64,000 nucleotides of DNA from Altererythrobacter ishigakiensis (GTDB lineage: Bacteria > Pseudomonadota > Alphaproteobacteria > Sphingomonadales > Sphingomonadaceae): NCBI RefSeq assembly GCF_001663155.1, contig NZ_CP015963.1, forward strand, positions 2,070,001 to 2,134,000, read 5' to 3'. This document shows, piece after piece, positions 17,933 through 27,892 of the stretch. How positions within the stretch are numbered: position 1 is the stretch's first letter; each line of letters begins with the position of its first letter. The position numbers were made by a program, and so were the translations under genes. The notes beneath the pieces were generated by a model. The model was not told where the DNA came from. It did no database searches and saw only the letters and a program-made list of their open reading frames with translations.

Positions 17933-19282
17933 ATGAGCATTTCACGCATATTGATCGCCAATCGGGGCGAAATCGCGCTGCGTATCCACCGCGCCGCGCA
18001 TGAAATGGGTATCGAAACGGTCGCAGTGCATTCGACTGCCGATGCAGACGCAATGCACGTCCGATTGGCTGATCAGGCGGTGTGTATCGGCCCCCCCGCA
18101 GCAACCGACAGTTATCTCAACATCGCGAACATCATTTCAGCCGCCGAATGCGCGCATTGTGACGCGATCCACCCCGGCTACGGTTTTCTATCCGAGAATG
18201 CGAAATTCGCTGAGATCGTCGAAGCACACGATATCAAGTGGATCGGGCCCAAACCAGAGCACATCCGCACGATGGGTGACAAGGTCGCCGCCAAGCAAAC
18301 TGCCGGCGAGTTGGGTCTGCCCCTGGTACCGGGAAGCGACGGCGCAGTTTCCGACTACGATGAAGCCAGAAAGATCGCCCAGGACATTGGCTATCCCGTG
18401 ATCATCAAAGCCGCATCAGGTGGCGGCGGGCGCGGCATGAAGGTGTGCGAAAGCGAGGACAAACTTGAAACGCTGATGAAGCAGGCTGGCAGCGAAGCCA
18501 AGGCCGCGTTTGGCGACGACACCGTATATATCGAGAAGTATCTTGGTAATCCGCGCCATATCGAATTCCAAGTGTTCGGCGATGGCAATGGTAATGCGAT
18601 CCACCTTGGTGAACGGGATTGCTCGCTGCAGCGCCGACACCAAAAGGTATTGGAGGAGGCTCCCTCCCCCGTGATCAACCACGAAGAGCGCATGCGAATG
18701 GGCGAAGTTTGCTCAAAAGCGATGCGCGACATGGGCTATCGCGGGGCAGGTACGATCGAGTTCCTTTGGGAAGATGGCGAATTCTACTTTATTGAGATGA
18801 ACACGCGCCTTCAGGTCGAACACCCCGTCACTGAAGCAATCACCGGTGTCGATCTGGTGCGGGAACAGATCCGTATTGCAGCTGGCAAACCACTTTCCGT
18901 GGCGCAAGAAGATCTCGAGTTCAAAGGTCACGCAATCGAGTGCCGGATCAATGCAGAGGACCCATTTACCTTTGCCCCCTCACCCGGCAAGGTCTCCTAT
19001 TATCACCCTGCCGGCGGGATGCATGTTCGCGTGGATTCAGGGTTATATGCGGGCTATTCGATCCCGCCATATTACGACAGCATGATTGCCAAGCTGATCG
19101 TCTACGGTCGCAATCGCGAGGGCTGCATCATGCGTCTACGCCGAGCGCTTGAGGAGATGGTAGTGGAAGGCGTGAAAACCAATATTCCGCTACATCAGGA
19201 GCTGTTGCACCAAGACGATATCCTGAGCGGTGATTATTCAATCAAATGGCTCGAGGAATGGCTTGAGAAACGCAAGGGGTAG
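17933..19282 (+). CDS. accC: Acetyl-CoA carboxylase, biotin carboxylase subunit
   Basis: ATP-grasp enzyme (449 aa) that carboxylates the biotin of AccB using bicarbonate. Motifs: [17 protein letters not shown] at the N-terminus, [14 protein letters not shown], glycine-rich ATP loop [13 protein letters not shown], and catalytic residues in [16 protein letters not shown]. Full length. Cotranscribed with accB. Confidence 0.97.
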   Translation: MSISRILIANRGEIALRIHRAAHEMGIETVAVHSTADADAMHVRLADQAVCIGPPAATDSYLNIANIISAAECAHCDAIHPGYGFLSENAKFAEIVEAHDIKWIGPKPEHIRTMGDKVAAKQTAGELGLPLVPGSDGAVSDYDEARKIAQDIGYPVIIKAASGGGGRGMKVCESEDKLETLMKQAGSEAKAAFGDDTVYIEKYLGNPRHIEFQVFGDGNGNAIHLGERDCSLQRRHQKVLEEAPSPVINHEERMRMGEVCSKAMRDMGYRGAGTIEFLWEDGEFYFIEMNTRLQVEHPVTEAITGVDLVREQIRIAAGKPLSVAQEDLEFKGHAIECRINAEDPFTFAPSPGKVSYYHPAGGMHVRVDSGLYAGYSIPPYYDSMIAKLIVYGRNREGCIMRLRRALEEMVVEGVKTNIPLHQELLHQDDILSGDYSIKWLEEWLEKRKG

Positions 19283-19341
19283 CGTGCTCCCCGAACCGAT
19301 TGGATCAACTCTCCAACTTGCGCTGTCGGCAATCCGTCGCG

Positions 19342-19731
19342 TCAAACGCGATGGCAAATGACTATCACCCGCATCACAGATGGATCGGCGCTGAAGACCT
19401 TTGTCGCGTGGCCGGTTGGAGTATTGCTCAACTCTTCACTGAGCTCCTCGGGAAGCTGGTGCGGCATAACAAATCGATCTCGCTTGATGTCAGCGCCAAA
19501 CGTTTTCGCCAGATCGCGCGCATCACGACAAGACCTTATCTCCCTTGTCCTCGTGTCAAACTCCTCAAGCGAGACCTTGTCGGTCTGCACTGACAACTGC
19601 ATCAGGTGATAATTGGCTTGTTGGGAACCTCGCCCCGACCCGTCTTGAGCTGTGAGCTGACCCGGAATTAGCAATGCCAATGCCATCAAGAAAACTGATG
19701 AAAGCCCGGTTACTTTGCTGTTGATCTTCAT
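19342..19731 (-). CDS. Unknown small exported protein
   Basis: A 129-residue protein starting MKINSKVTGLSSVFLMALALLIPG, a good signal peptide with cleavage near LTAQ-DG. The mature part is hydrophilic, contains two cysteines far apart (SCRDARDLAK and the near-terminal VICHRV) that could form a disulphide, and no TM. A GGAAGGAAG element precedes ATG 19731. No family recognised. It is convergent with accC; the 178 bases up to the Lrp gene hold only its promoter as far as I can see. Confidence 0.6.
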   Translation of the reverse strand: MKINSKVTGLSSVFLMALALLIPGQLTAQDGSGRGSQQANYHLMQLSVQTDKVSLEEFDTRTREIRSCRDARDLAKTFGADIKRDRFVMPHQLPEELSEELSNTPTGHATKVFSADPSVMRVIVICHRV

Positions 19732-19909
19732 AAGTCGCTTCCTTCCGGCAGGGCTCGCCACATCAGCTGCCCCATGAACTCTAACCAGACTATCAGCCGC
19801 TATTCTTACAGCTAATAGGTGGCAATAATCCGCGACCCAATCTTTTACCCTAACGCGCCTAAGAATTGCTCCCTGATATGCTGATCATCGCGCGCTCAAG
19901 GCAATATGA

Positions 19910-20374
19910 CTATTCCAGTGGCACACCCGGCTCATGTTTAGCAGTGCGGATGGTCAGCGACGTCTTGACGCTCTCTACATTCGGTGCGGGCGTCAGCTTG
20001 CTGGTGAGGAACTCCTGAAAACTCTGCAAATCGCGGCTCACGACCTTGAGGATAAAGTCGATCTCTCCATTGAGCATGTGCACTTCGCGGACTTCTGGAA
20101 GTTCGCGCATCGCCTCTTCAAATTCTCGCAGCGCGCTTTCAGCCTGACTTTTAAGACTCACCATCGCGAAAACCGTGATCGCGAAACCAAGTTTCGAAGC
20201 GTCCAGATCTGCGTGATATCCGCGGATTACACCTTCGTCCTCAAGCCCGCGTACCCGACGAAGACAGGGAGGAGCCGTCAGACCCACTCGATGCGCAAGT
20301 TCGACGTTCGTGACACGCCCTTCCGATTGCAATTCAGCCAGCAAGCGGCGGTCAATTTCGTCCAGACTGGCCAT
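19910..20374 (-). CDS. Lrp/AsnC-family transcriptional regulator
   Basis: A 154-residue regulator: N-terminal AsnC-type HTH (IDRRLLAELQSEGRVTNVELAHRVGLTAPPCLRRVRGLEDEGVI) and C-terminal RAM ligand domain (VREVHMLNGEIDFILKVVSRDLQSFQEFL). Such proteins sense amino acids. A near-perfect 21-bp palindrome lies 23 bases upstream of the start and may be its autoregulatory site. The gene diverges from the degenerate histidine-kinase gene. Confidence 0.92.
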   Translation of the reverse strand: MASLDEIDRRLLAELQSEGRVTNVELAHRVGLTAPPCLRRVRGLEDEGVIRGYHADLDASKLGFAITVFAMVSLKSQAESALREFEEAMRELPEVREVHMLNGEIDFILKVVSRDLQSFQEFLTSKLTPAPNVESVKTSLTIRTAKHEPGVPLE

Positions 20375-20396
20375 AAATTACCCTTATATCCCCAGA

Positions 20397-20417
20397 TTGG
20401 CTCCGATTCGGAACCAA
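20397..20417. promoter_or_regulatory. 21-bp near-palindrome, candidate Lrp operator
   Basis: Outer arms TTGG and CCAA flank a perfect core TCCGATTCGGA; only one symmetric pair, just outside the core, mismatches. It lies between the divergent Lrp and sensor genes, closest to Lrp. Lrp/AsnC proteins commonly bind such sites in their own promoters. Function is inferred from position and symmetry only. Confidence 0.4.
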
Positions 20418-20601
20418 ATGAAACACATGTGCCCTTTTAGCAGGCTCAAAACTAATATTATTGTTCCTGCCAGCAATTGTCCCGCTTTGCAACGCATCGA
20501 GAAACACACTCCGCAAGCTGTTCTCAACGCTGGTAGGGAACACTCGGCGCGAACTGTGTGCGCCTGATTCTATGCGCGACTCGCGCGTTTTTGGAGCTGC
20601 G

Positions 20602-22365
20602 ATGTTCTTTGACGACCGCCTTGCGACTGTGTTGCGCCACCGCGCCACCAGTGAGCGTGGCGCGCGCACGCAGTTCCGTCAGTTGCTCGACTTGCTTGGG
20701 GGGCGCAGCTACGGACGCGATAGCAGCCTGCTGGCGGCAGCCTGGCTTAGGCTGGGCGCCTTAGGGGAACAGATTCCTGCCAAAGAGCGCGCGCGCATTG
20801 TTCGCGAGCCCAGCTGGCGCTTTCGCAGCGTGCATTTGGCAGCGCATTTAGCCGAGGACGAGCCAGAGGTGGCATCAGCTGCGCTGGCACGGGCGGATCT
20901 CGACGAGGATGACTGGCTAAGCCTGATCCCGCACTTGCCCATCCGCGCACGCGGCTTCTTGCGCAATCGCAGCGATTTGCCCGAAGGTGCATCACGGTTA
21001 CTCGATCAGCTTGGCATCCACGATCGCGGATTACCTAACCCTGAGAGCCGCGCTCCGGCGAAATCCGATGAGTCCGATGAGATTGTAGAACTGGACGTAG
21101 AGGCTCCGCCGCTGCCCGAGCCGGAGCCCGAACCTTCAAACAAATCGGATCGAATGCCGGGCTCTCCCATCCCGCGCAGACCAGCTGCACAAGCGGGCGC
21201 AGACGAAAAGAGCGTAATTGCAGCTACCATTGAACGCATCGCGCAATTCCGACGCGACCATGCGCCTGAACCTGCGAGCGATCTTTCGCCGCGCCTTCCA
21301 CTGGGTGAACAGACCTCTCGGCCGCAACACGAAATTACCAGCTTCGCCTTCGAGAGTGATGCGCAGGGACGCATAATCTGGGCTGAGTCCGGCGTTGCGC
21401 CAATGGTTATTGGTCAACGGATTGCAGACAGACGCAAGGCAGAAACTGCCGGTAGTTTCGATCCGATGGCGAGCGCAGTAGGTCAGCAACAACCGATCGA
21501 ACACGGAACGCGGGTCCTTGAAGGCGCAGCAGCGATACGCGGTCGGTGGATTGTCGATGCTCATCCGCGTTTCTCTCGCAGTGGCGGCCGATTCCATGGC
21601 TATGTTGGGCGCTTCCGTCGTCCGTTTGACCGGTCGAAGGCAATTGGCGCAAAGAGCGAGGCGGACCGTCTTCGTCAGTTGCTGCATGAACTGCGGACGC
21701 CGGTGAACGCGGTGCAAGGTTTTGCCGAGTTGATTCACCAACAGTTGTATGGCCCGGTCCCAAATGCCTACCGTGCATTGGCAGCAACGATCGCAGGTGA
21801 CGCGGCCAATATTCTGGCAGGCTTTGACGAACTTGAACGGCTGGCAAAGTTGGAGAGTGGCGCAATCTCGCTCGGCGGCGGCAAAACAGATCTGGTCTCG
21901 CTCTTACGGCGCACATCTGAGCAGTTGAACCATGTCCTGGCGCCGCGCATGGCGGGCATTGAATTTGCTCAAACACAGCAGCGCAGCATGTGGGTTGAAG
22001 TTGATCCCGATGAAGCAGAAGCGATGATATGGCGCCTGCTGGCAACATTGGCCGGCGCCACAGTAGTGGGCGAAGCGATCACTGCTGAGTTAGAACTTGA
22101 GAACGACAGGGCAAAATTCTGGTGCCAGCTTCCCGCTCAATTGATTGCCGAGGACGATGCGTTTATAGCCGAAGTCAGCCGACAGACATCTGAGATCAGC
22201 TCTGGCCTTTTTGGAGCAGGTTTCAGCTTGCGGCTGGCGCGTGCCGAGGCGAAAGGCGCAGGCGGTGACCTGGTCCAGGACGAGGATCGCTTGCTACTTA
22301 CATTGCCGCTGACCGCCGTTACCGGGGTCTCTGCCGATGACGCGAGCGACGCAGTATCGGTATAA
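20602..22365 (+). CDS. Histidine-kinase-like protein with degenerate ATPase domain
   Basis: A 587-residue soluble protein. The N-terminal ~160 residues are helical and unrecognised (MFFDDRLATVLRHRA...); then a Pro/Glu-rich linker (about 190-225), a PAS-like stretch (ITSFAFESDAQGRIIWAESG), and a DHp helix with H362 in RQLLHELRTPVNAVQGF. The following domain keeps the overall HATPase outline, but the N box lacks its Asn (RLLATLAGATVV), no DxGxG box is visible, and the G2 box is GAGFSLRLARAEAKGAGG. It probably does not bind ATP normally. ATG 20602 has GGAG upstream; ATG 20572 is an alternative. Confidence 0.72.
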   Translation: MFFDDRLATVLRHRATSERGARTQFRQLLDLLGGRSYGRDSSLLAAAWLRLGALGEQIPAKERARIVREPSWRFRSVHLAAHLAEDEPEVASAALARADLDEDDWLSLIPHLPIRARGFLRNRSDLPEGASRLLDQLGIHDRGLPNPESRAPAKSDESDEIVELDVEAPPLPEPEPEPSNKSDRMPGSPIPRRPAAQAGADEKSVIAATIERIAQFRRDHAPEPASDLSPRLPLGEQTSRPQHEITSFAFESDAQGRIIWAESGVAPMVIGQRIADRRKAETAGSFDPMASAVGQQQPIEHGTRVLEGAAAIRGRWIVDAHPRFSRSGGRFHGYVGRFRRPFDRSKAIGAKSEADRLRQLLHELRTPVNAVQGFAELIHQQLYGPVPNAYRALAATIAGDAANILAGFDELERLAKLESGAISLGGGKTDLVSLLRRTSEQLNHVLAPRMAGIEFAQTQQRSMWVEVDPDEAEAMIWRLLATLAGATVVGEAITAELELENDRAKFWCQLPAQLIAEDDAFIAEVSRQTSEISSGLFGAGFSLRLARAEAKGAGGDLVQDEDRLLLTLPLTAVTGVSADDASDAVSV

Positions 22366-22449
22366 GCCGAACAAAATCACATTTCGGTGCTTGTTTCATT
22401 GCTACATGCATTGTAGGGGGCACGCCGCATTGCAAACATGCTGCCTGAT

Positions 22450-22526
22450 GGGCCTGTAGCTCAGTTGGTTAGAGCTGGCCGCTCATAACGGCTAGGTCGC
22501 GGGTTCGAGTCCTGCCGGGCCCACCA
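22450..22526 (+). tRNA. tRNA with CAU anticodon, probably tRNA-Ile2
   Basis: A 77-base cloverleaf with CCA: acceptor GGGCCTG/CGGGCCC, anticodon stem GGCCG/CGGCT, loop CTCATAA (CAU). Elongator Met, initiator and Ile2 share this anticodon. Here positions 4-5 are C-C paired with G68-G69, the pairs recognised by TilS in Ile2, and the acceptor start GGGC resembles alphaproteobacterial tRNA-Ile(GAU). I therefore favour tRNA-Ile (lysidine-modified, reading AUA) over tRNA-Met. Confidence 0.9.
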
Positions 22527-22569
22527 GTGGCAAGGGGACAAAGTCCGCACCGCAATGCGCGAAATCGGT

Positions 22570-22646
22570 CGGGGAGTGGCGCAGCCTGGTAGCGCACTTG
22601 TTTTGGGTACAAGGGGTCGCTGGTTCGAATCCAGTCTCCCCGACCA
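22570..22646 (+). tRNA. tRNA-Pro (anticodon UGG)
   Basis: A 77-base cloverleaf with CCA: acceptor CGGGGAG/CTCCCCG, D arm GCGCAGCCTGGTAGCGC identical to the other Pro tRNA, anticodon stem CTTGT/ACAAG with loop TTTGGGT, giving TGG. T arm GCTGGTTCGAATCCAGT is also shared with the 12.8 kb copy. It is 43 bases after the CAU tRNA, probably one transcript. Confidence 0.96.
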
Positions 22647-22678
22647 GTTTTCGCCAAGCGTGAGGGAGAAGCCCAAGC

Positions 22679-24013
22679 GTGACAAAGTTCCCGGCACATA
22701 TGCCTCTTGATACGCGGGCGATATGGGCCATTGCGATTCCCGCAATGCTGACCAATGTTGCCACTGCCCTGATCGGTATCGGCGACATGTGGATCGTTGG
22801 CCGTTTGGAAGACGCGGCAACACAAGGCGCCGTTGACGTTGGCGCACGATTATTCGCAGTACTTTTTACAGTCATGAATTTTCTGAAGACCGGAACCACA
22901 GGTCTGGTCGCACAGGCCGGCGCAAGAGACGGCGAGGTGGAGCAAGTGCGCTTGCTGGCGCGGGGATTGATTGTTGGCACGACTATCGCCGCGCTACTGA
23001 TCTTGCTCAAACCTTTGCTGATGCCGCTTTTTCTGGGCGCCCTTGGCGCGAGCGGAGATGTGTTAGACGCTGCCAGCATTTACGCAGAAATCCGCTACTG
23101 GACGGCGCCTGGCGTAATGCTGAATCTAGCCCTGATTGGTTTTCTCGTTGGCCGCCGCCAGATGACCGCGGTCCTGATCGTAGAAGTCATCTACAACGTC
23201 TTGAACGTTGTGCTCGGTTTGTTTCTGGCGCTGCAGTTGGATTGGGGCATTGCCGGTATCGGCTGGTCCAGCTTCATCGCGGAATATGTGAAGTTGGCGA
23301 TCCTTTCGGCGCTCATCCTGTTCCGGCCTTCTGGGCGCAATTTGATTGGCGCGATCTTTGATGCGGCCACCATTGACTGGATGAAGCTGCGTCCGTTCCT
23401 CAATACCAATCGCGACTTGTTTCTGCGCACGCTGGTACTGACCGTGGCGTTAGCCGCGATCACACGTCTTTCTGCCGAACGCGGTCCAGAAGTATTGGCC
23501 GCCAATGGGATCATCTACCAACTCTTCATTTTCACTGCCCTGCTGCTGGACGGGTTTGAAAACGCGGCACAGGTTCTCAATGGGGAGCGGGCAGGCGCAA
23601 AGGACCTTGGGGGCTTTGCTGCATACACAACCGCCATTCTGTGGCGCGGATTTGCAATTGCTGCGTTGCTCTCGTGCGGATTTGCATTTCTTGCAGATCC
23701 AATCTTGGAAAGCTTTGCCGCTACACCTGATGTTGCCAGTGTGGCGCAATCACAAGCGCTTTGGCTTGTGCTGATGCCATTTGCGGGTCTCGCGAGCTTT
23801 GTCTTTGACGGAGTGTTCGTCGGCGCGAGTTGGACAAGAGCGATGTTAATCTCGATGATAGGTGCAAGCGCTGTCTTTGCACTGTCGCTCTGGCTTTCGT
23901 GGCCACTAGGAAATGCAGGCCTTTGGGGCAGCTTCATTCTGTTTCTGGCGACAAGAGCTGGCCTTCAGGCAATGATGCTCCCGAGCCTAACTCAGCAAAG
24001 CTTTCGCAGCTAG
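22679..24013 (+). CDS. MATE-family efflux protein, DinF-like
   Basis: A 444-residue inner-membrane exporter with 12 predicted TMs in two similar halves. The N-terminus ([33 protein letters not shown]) carries the family pattern including the conserved Pro and Asp of the first helices, and the size matches DinF-type MATE transporters, which expel cations or toxic organics against H+ or Na+. The start is GTG 22679 with AGGGAG upstream; ATG 22700 is an alternative. Its end overlaps the convergent cyclase gene by four bases. Confidence 0.9.
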   Translation: MTKFPAHMPLDTRAIWAIAIPAMLTNVATALIGIGDMWIVGRLEDAATQGAVDVGARLFAVLFTVMNFLKTGTTGLVAQAGARDGEVEQVRLLARGLIVGTTIAALLILLKPLLMPLFLGALGASGDVLDAASIYAEIRYWTAPGVMLNLALIGFLVGRRQMTAVLIVEVIYNVLNVVLGLFLALQLDWGIAGIGWSSFIAEYVKLAILSALILFRPSGRNLIGAIFDAATIDWMKLRPFLNTNRDLFLRTLVLTVALAAITRLSAERGPEVLAANGIIYQLFIFTALLLDGFENAAQVLNGERAGAKDLGGFAAYTTAILWRGFAIAALLSCGFAFLADPILESFAATPDVASVAQSQALWLVLMPFAGLASFVFDGVFVGASWTRAMLISMIGASAVFALSLWLSWPLGNAGLWGSFILFLATRAGLQAMMLPSLTQQSFRS

Positions 24014-25215
24014 GCTACGTGCCGCTCTATTACCGTTGCAAGCCTGGCTGAAACGGATCTTTCTCTTTCGCCCCTCAGATCCGAAATCACCTGATTGCGG
24101 CCCTCTTCCTTGGCTTGATACAAAGCAGCATCAGCTCTGGCGAATAAGGACTCATAGCTTTCACCCTTATGCATTTCCGCCACGCCAAAGCTGGCTGTGA
24201 GACGGATGTCAGGGCCAACGCCGCGATGCTCCATCTGTGCAAAGGCAAGTCTGATCCTCTCCGCCAGCCCCGCCGCATCGTCCAGGCCACAATTCCACAC
24301 CACCAGACAGAATTCTTCTCCACCAATCCGGGCAGAGACATCGCATCCACGGATTGTGCCCTCCAGCAGATCACCGAAATTGATGATCGCCGTATCGCCA
24401 GCCTGATGGCCCCAGATATCGTTGACCTGCTTGAAGTGATCAATATCAGCAATCACCATTGCGACGGAGTTGGCTCCATCCTGTCCGCGCTTCATCATGG
24501 CACGCGCCTCGTCTTCGAAGGCAGCACGACTTTTCAGACCCGTAAGGTCATCATGAAGCGCACTTTCCTTCAATCTGGTCAGGTAATCAGAGAGACAAGC
24601 GCCAAACAGTACGGTAGCGGTCGCCACAGCCTTAATACTCAGCACCAGATTGATCAGCGAGAAATACACTGAGTCGTGATAGACGGCGACGTCGATCTGC
24701 CCTTCGATCAGGATTGTGACAGTCGGACGAACGAGGAAATCAGCGGCATTGATCGCCAGAATCGCAATGACGAGGTTATCTGCCAAGTTTCGCCGCGGTG
24801 ATGACAGCAAGGATATTACTCCTACGAGGAGCATGATCCCATAACCCGTGTTCGAGATGACCAATCTTGGGCCAGCGTCGCGTGTCAACAAAACTTCCGC
24901 GATCAACATAGCTGCTGCTATAAGATAGATTATCGCCAAGACTTTCAGGAAAGGTGGCTGCTTCACCCGGTCGCAAGCACCCCAAATCATACAAACTGCC
25001 GCAATCGAGTAGGCGATCTGACTCGCCTGGAAAGTGATGCTGGAATCCGGCGCAAGGCTGATCGCGATCAGGAATCCGGTGGCCGAAAAGAGATAGGCAC
25101 CCGCGAAGGCCAGAACATATCGCCCCAGCCCGCTTTTCCACCAAAGCAAAAAGAAACAGGCAGAAAAGAACAGCGCCATGGAAGGCGTGATCAACTCCAC
25201 CAGAACAGCCTGCAT
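24010..25215 (-). CDS. Membrane diguanylate cyclase (GGDEF)
   Basis: Makes cyclic-di-GMP from two GTP. The N-terminal ~200 residues contain six or seven predicted TMs (starting LITPSMALFFSACFFLLWW), an unnamed membrane sensor domain. The catalytic domain follows: HDDLTGLKSRAAFEDEA, IADIDHFKQVNDIWGHQAGD, and the active-site GGEEF at about 298-302. No I-site RxxD is evident before GGEEF (VSARI). ATG 25215 (MQAVLVEL) is preferred over an upstream TTG at 25230. A decayed relative of its N-terminus is encoded 2.7 kb away. Confidence 0.92.
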   Translation of the reverse strand: MQAVLVELITPSMALFFSACFFLLWWKSGLGRYVLAFAGAYLFSATGFLIAISLAPDSSITFQASQIAYSIAAVCMIWGACDRVKQPPFLKVLAIIYLIAAAMLIAEVLLTRDAGPRLVISNTGYGIMLLVGVISLLSSPRRNLADNLVIAILAINAADFLVRPTVTILIEGQIDVAVYHDSVYFSLINLVLSIKAVATATVLFGACLSDYLTRLKESALHDDLTGLKSRAAFEDEARAMMKRGQDGANSVAMVIADIDHFKQVNDIWGHQAGDTAIINFGDLLEGTIRGCDVSARIGGEEFCLVVWNCGLDDAAGLAERIRLAFAQMEHRGVGPDIRLTASFGVAEMHKGESYESLFARADAALYQAKEEGRNQVISDLRGERERSVSARLATVIERHVA

Positions 25216-25310
25216 TTTTAAACGCCTCAAATTGCTACAGAACCCGTCTAGAGCGACAAGGTTAATGAGCCGTGTTCAAGGCGAACAAGATGCAGGAGAC
25301 CAAAACAATG

Positions 25311-25342
25311 AAGGGGCCGAGAGTTCTCACTCGCGGCCCCTT
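25311..25342 (-). terminator. Terminator-like hairpin after the TonB receptor gene
   Basis: A 9-bp perfect stem (25311-25319 with 25334-25342, AAGGGGCCG/CGGCCCCTT) with a 14-base loop; on the minus strand it is followed by a T-rich stretch (TTCATTGTTTTGG). It lies 24 bases beyond the receptor stop. Confidence 0.65.
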
Positions 25343-25365
25343 CGAAAGACTTGGCTAGAGCAAAC

Positions 25366-27639
25366 TTAGAAGGTGATACCCACTTCTGCGCCCCAGATGC
25401 GCGGTTCGTTGACCATAGCGGTGAGGTTGTTGAAATCGATCCCTGACACCGCAGAGACATCGTTGGTGATGTTGCGGCCAAAGAAGGCGAAGTCATAGCG
25501 ATCCGTGCGATACCCGATGCGCAGACCGCCCTCGAGCATTGAGTCATCGCTGAATTCGACAGACTCATACAGGAAGAACTGAACCTTCGAACGGTAAGTC
25601 CAGTCAGTGAAGAGATAGATCTCTCCGTTCGTTCCGGGGATCTCTTCGGTCAAGCCAAGCGACCAATTGGCGGCCCACTTTGGCGCCTGCGGTAGCGTGT
25701 TTCCATCGATCGAGTAGATGTTGCTGCCTGCTGTGCGCTCAAGATCCAGCACAGTGCATGGCGCACCACAGCCGGCTACAAACGCGTTCGGGTCATTTAT
25801 CTGCGTGTCATTGTACGACAGGCCGCCGGCGAATTCGATGCCTTCCATCGGGCGCGCCTGAAGCTCTGCCTCAAAGCCATAACCTTCAACTTCATCAGCA
25901 TTGAGCAGCGTGGTGAAGTTGTTTGTGCCGCCTACAGCGGTTAGCTGAAGATCTTCGGTAGTGTAATAGAAGCCGCCGAGGTTCAATCGCACCATGCCAT
26001 CAGCCAGGATGGTCTTGACGCCGGCTTCATAGCTCATGGTCGTTTCACTATCGGCGACAGAAAGCTCGCGTCCAAAAGCCAAGCGTCCCTGCACAGATGG
26101 CGCGCGATAACCACGCGCGACGCGGGCATAGACGTTCACGTCATCGCTTGCAGGAACCGTTGCTGCAAGATCCCAGGTAATCACTTCATCATCAACAGAA
26201 GTGCGCTGAGTCGGAACCGGGCCACCAAACCCGAGGAAACCCGGGCGAGTGTCAACAGGACGATCAGCCGCAAAATCGCGCTTGTCGTCGTTGTAACGGA
26301 TGCCGCCCTGAATACGCAGACCGTTGTCGAACTGATAGAACAGTGATGCGAACAGCGCCCATGCTTCACTTTCCTGACGCTGGCGCGCAACCGCAGCCGG
26401 TGTCAGATCGGTCGGGGTACCGAAGTCAAAGCTCTCAATGTTGAGCTGCTCGTTGAAGTAGAAGAACCCGGCCTGATATCCAAGCGGACCACCATCGTTC
26501 GACGCGATGCGAATTTCCTGAGTATACTGGTCCAGACTTGGTACGTTATCCTGCGATTGAGCAGAAAACGGAATAAAGCCCGGGCCCATTTCCGGCGCGA
26601 ATGCGTTGCCGAACCCGCCGTCAATATCGCCACGGCTTTCAAGTTCTGCATTCCAATAGCTGGTCACAGAGGTAATTGTGGCCGCGCCCAGATCATACTC
26701 CCACACCGCACCAAGGTTATAGCTCTTCAGGTCCTGAAAATTGATCCCGTCAGCGCGGGTTTCATCGCGTTCAAACTTGCTTCCCGGCCCGTCAAGACCG
26801 ATCAGATCATTACTGCCGGTGGCAAAGGCATTGGCGCGGAACACACGTGCAGTTCCGTCTAGATCGCGATACTGTCCGATCAGGCGCAGACTGAAATCAT
26901 CGGTCGGCTCAAGCTGAATTTGCGCGCGCAGTGCGATCTCGTCAAAACCTTCCAGATCATCCTTCTGCGCTGTGTCGAGATTGTCTACATAGTCGCTACG
27001 GCCCTGATAGAGACCAGAGAGACGAACGGAGGCGACATCGCTCAGATCACCACCGACTGCGCCTTCGAGATTGATCGTGTTGAAGCGAGCATAGCTAGCG
27101 CGGACATAATTCTCACCGCGGCCAGGCTTAACGGTATCGAACTTTACGATGCCGGCTGGGGTGTTGCGGCCAAACAGAGTGCCTTGCGGACCGCGCAGTA
27201 CCTCTACGCGATCAAGGTCAAACACCGGGAAACCTTTCAGAACCGGATTCTCAAGCACAACGTCATCATAAACCAGGCTGACCGGCTGGGACGCGTTCAG
27301 GTCGAAGTCCGTATTACCAAGTCCGCGAATGTAGAAGCGCGGGAACGTACGACCGAATGAGCTTTCGATGTTGAGGCTGGGAACCCGGCCAGATAGCGCG
27401 CGAATATCTGCACCGGCACCGCTAGCTACCTGCAGAGCTTCACCGCCTAAGGTGCCGACCGAAACGGGCACCTCCTGCAGGTTCTCTTCGCGACGGTTAG
27501 CAGTCACGATGATTGTACCGACGCCTGCTTCATCTTCGGCAGTAACATCGGAATCCTGTGCAGCGACAGGTGTGGCAGTCAGCATGGTTGTGGCAATCGC
27601 AGCAGAAGCTGCAGTTGAAAGAAAGCGGGAGAAGCGCAT
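25366..27639 (-). CDS. TonB-dependent outer-membrane receptor
   Basis: A 757-residue outer-membrane importer energised by TonB-ExbBD. Signal peptide MRFSRFLSTAASAAIATTML (cleavage near VAAQ-DS), TonB-box-like TIIVTA at about 43-48, a plug domain (ENLQEVPVSVGTLGG ... GPQGTLFGRNTPAGIV), then a 22-strand barrel ending in the terminal Phe of GAEVGITF. The length and the GTLFGRN plug motif match the large sphingomonad receptor class. Substrate (siderophore, sugar or other) cannot be read, and no catabolic genes flank it. A single-gene unit with its own hairpin terminator. Confidence 0.93.
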   Translation of the reverse strand: MRFSRFLSTAASAAIATTMLTATPVAAQDSDVTAEDEAGVGTIIVTANRREENLQEVPVSVGTLGGEALQVASGAGADIRALSGRVPSLNIESSFGRTFPRFYIRGLGNTDFDLNASQPVSLVYDDVVLENPVLKGFPVFDLDRVEVLRGPQGTLFGRNTPAGIVKFDTVKPGRGENYVRASYARFNTINLEGAVGGDLSDVASVRLSGLYQGRSDYVDNLDTAQKDDLEGFDEIALRAQIQLEPTDDFSLRLIGQYRDLDGTARVFRANAFATGSNDLIGLDGPGSKFERDETRADGINFQDLKSYNLGAVWEYDLGAATITSVTSYWNAELESRGDIDGGFGNAFAPEMGPGFIPFSAQSQDNVPSLDQYTQEIRIASNDGGPLGYQAGFFYFNEQLNIESFDFGTPTDLTPAAVARQRQESEAWALFASLFYQFDNGLRIQGGIRYNDDKRDFAADRPVDTRPGFLGFGGPVPTQRTSVDDEVITWDLAATVPASDDVNVYARVARGYRAPSVQGRLAFGRELSVADSETTMSYEAGVKTILADGMVRLNLGGFYYTTEDLQLTAVGGTNNFTTLLNADEVEGYGFEAELQARPMEGIEFAGGLSYNDTQINDPNAFVAGCGAPCTVLDLERTAGSNIYSIDGNTLPQAPKWAANWSLGLTEEIPGTNGEIYLFTDWTYRSKVQFFLYESVEFSDDSMLEGGLRIGYRTDRYDFAFFGRNITNDVSAVSGIDFNNLTAMVNEPRIWGAEVGITF

Positions 27640-27892
27640 GGTCTAAATACCCTTGTTTGCCGGATCGCGCGCTCGAGAGATTGAAAGACGAAGAACGCGA
27701 ACCGGGTTAATTGACCCGTAATATTAAGAAACCGGCAACTCCCTTGCGAGGATTGAAGCAAAAATCAATTTCGAGCTTTAAACCCAGTGAATTCCACCAC
27801 TCCAGCGTTGCGAATCCGCCACGACATCCTAATCGCCGTTTGCCGCAGTACACTCCGCAGAATTGATCTCAGGAACTGCCCTTTAGGTCAGA

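Noticed and set aside
22461..22847. Minus-strand frames of 118-195 codons across the two tRNA genes
   Set aside because: They are antisense readings of tRNA genes and the MATE gene start, a known source of spurious proteins.
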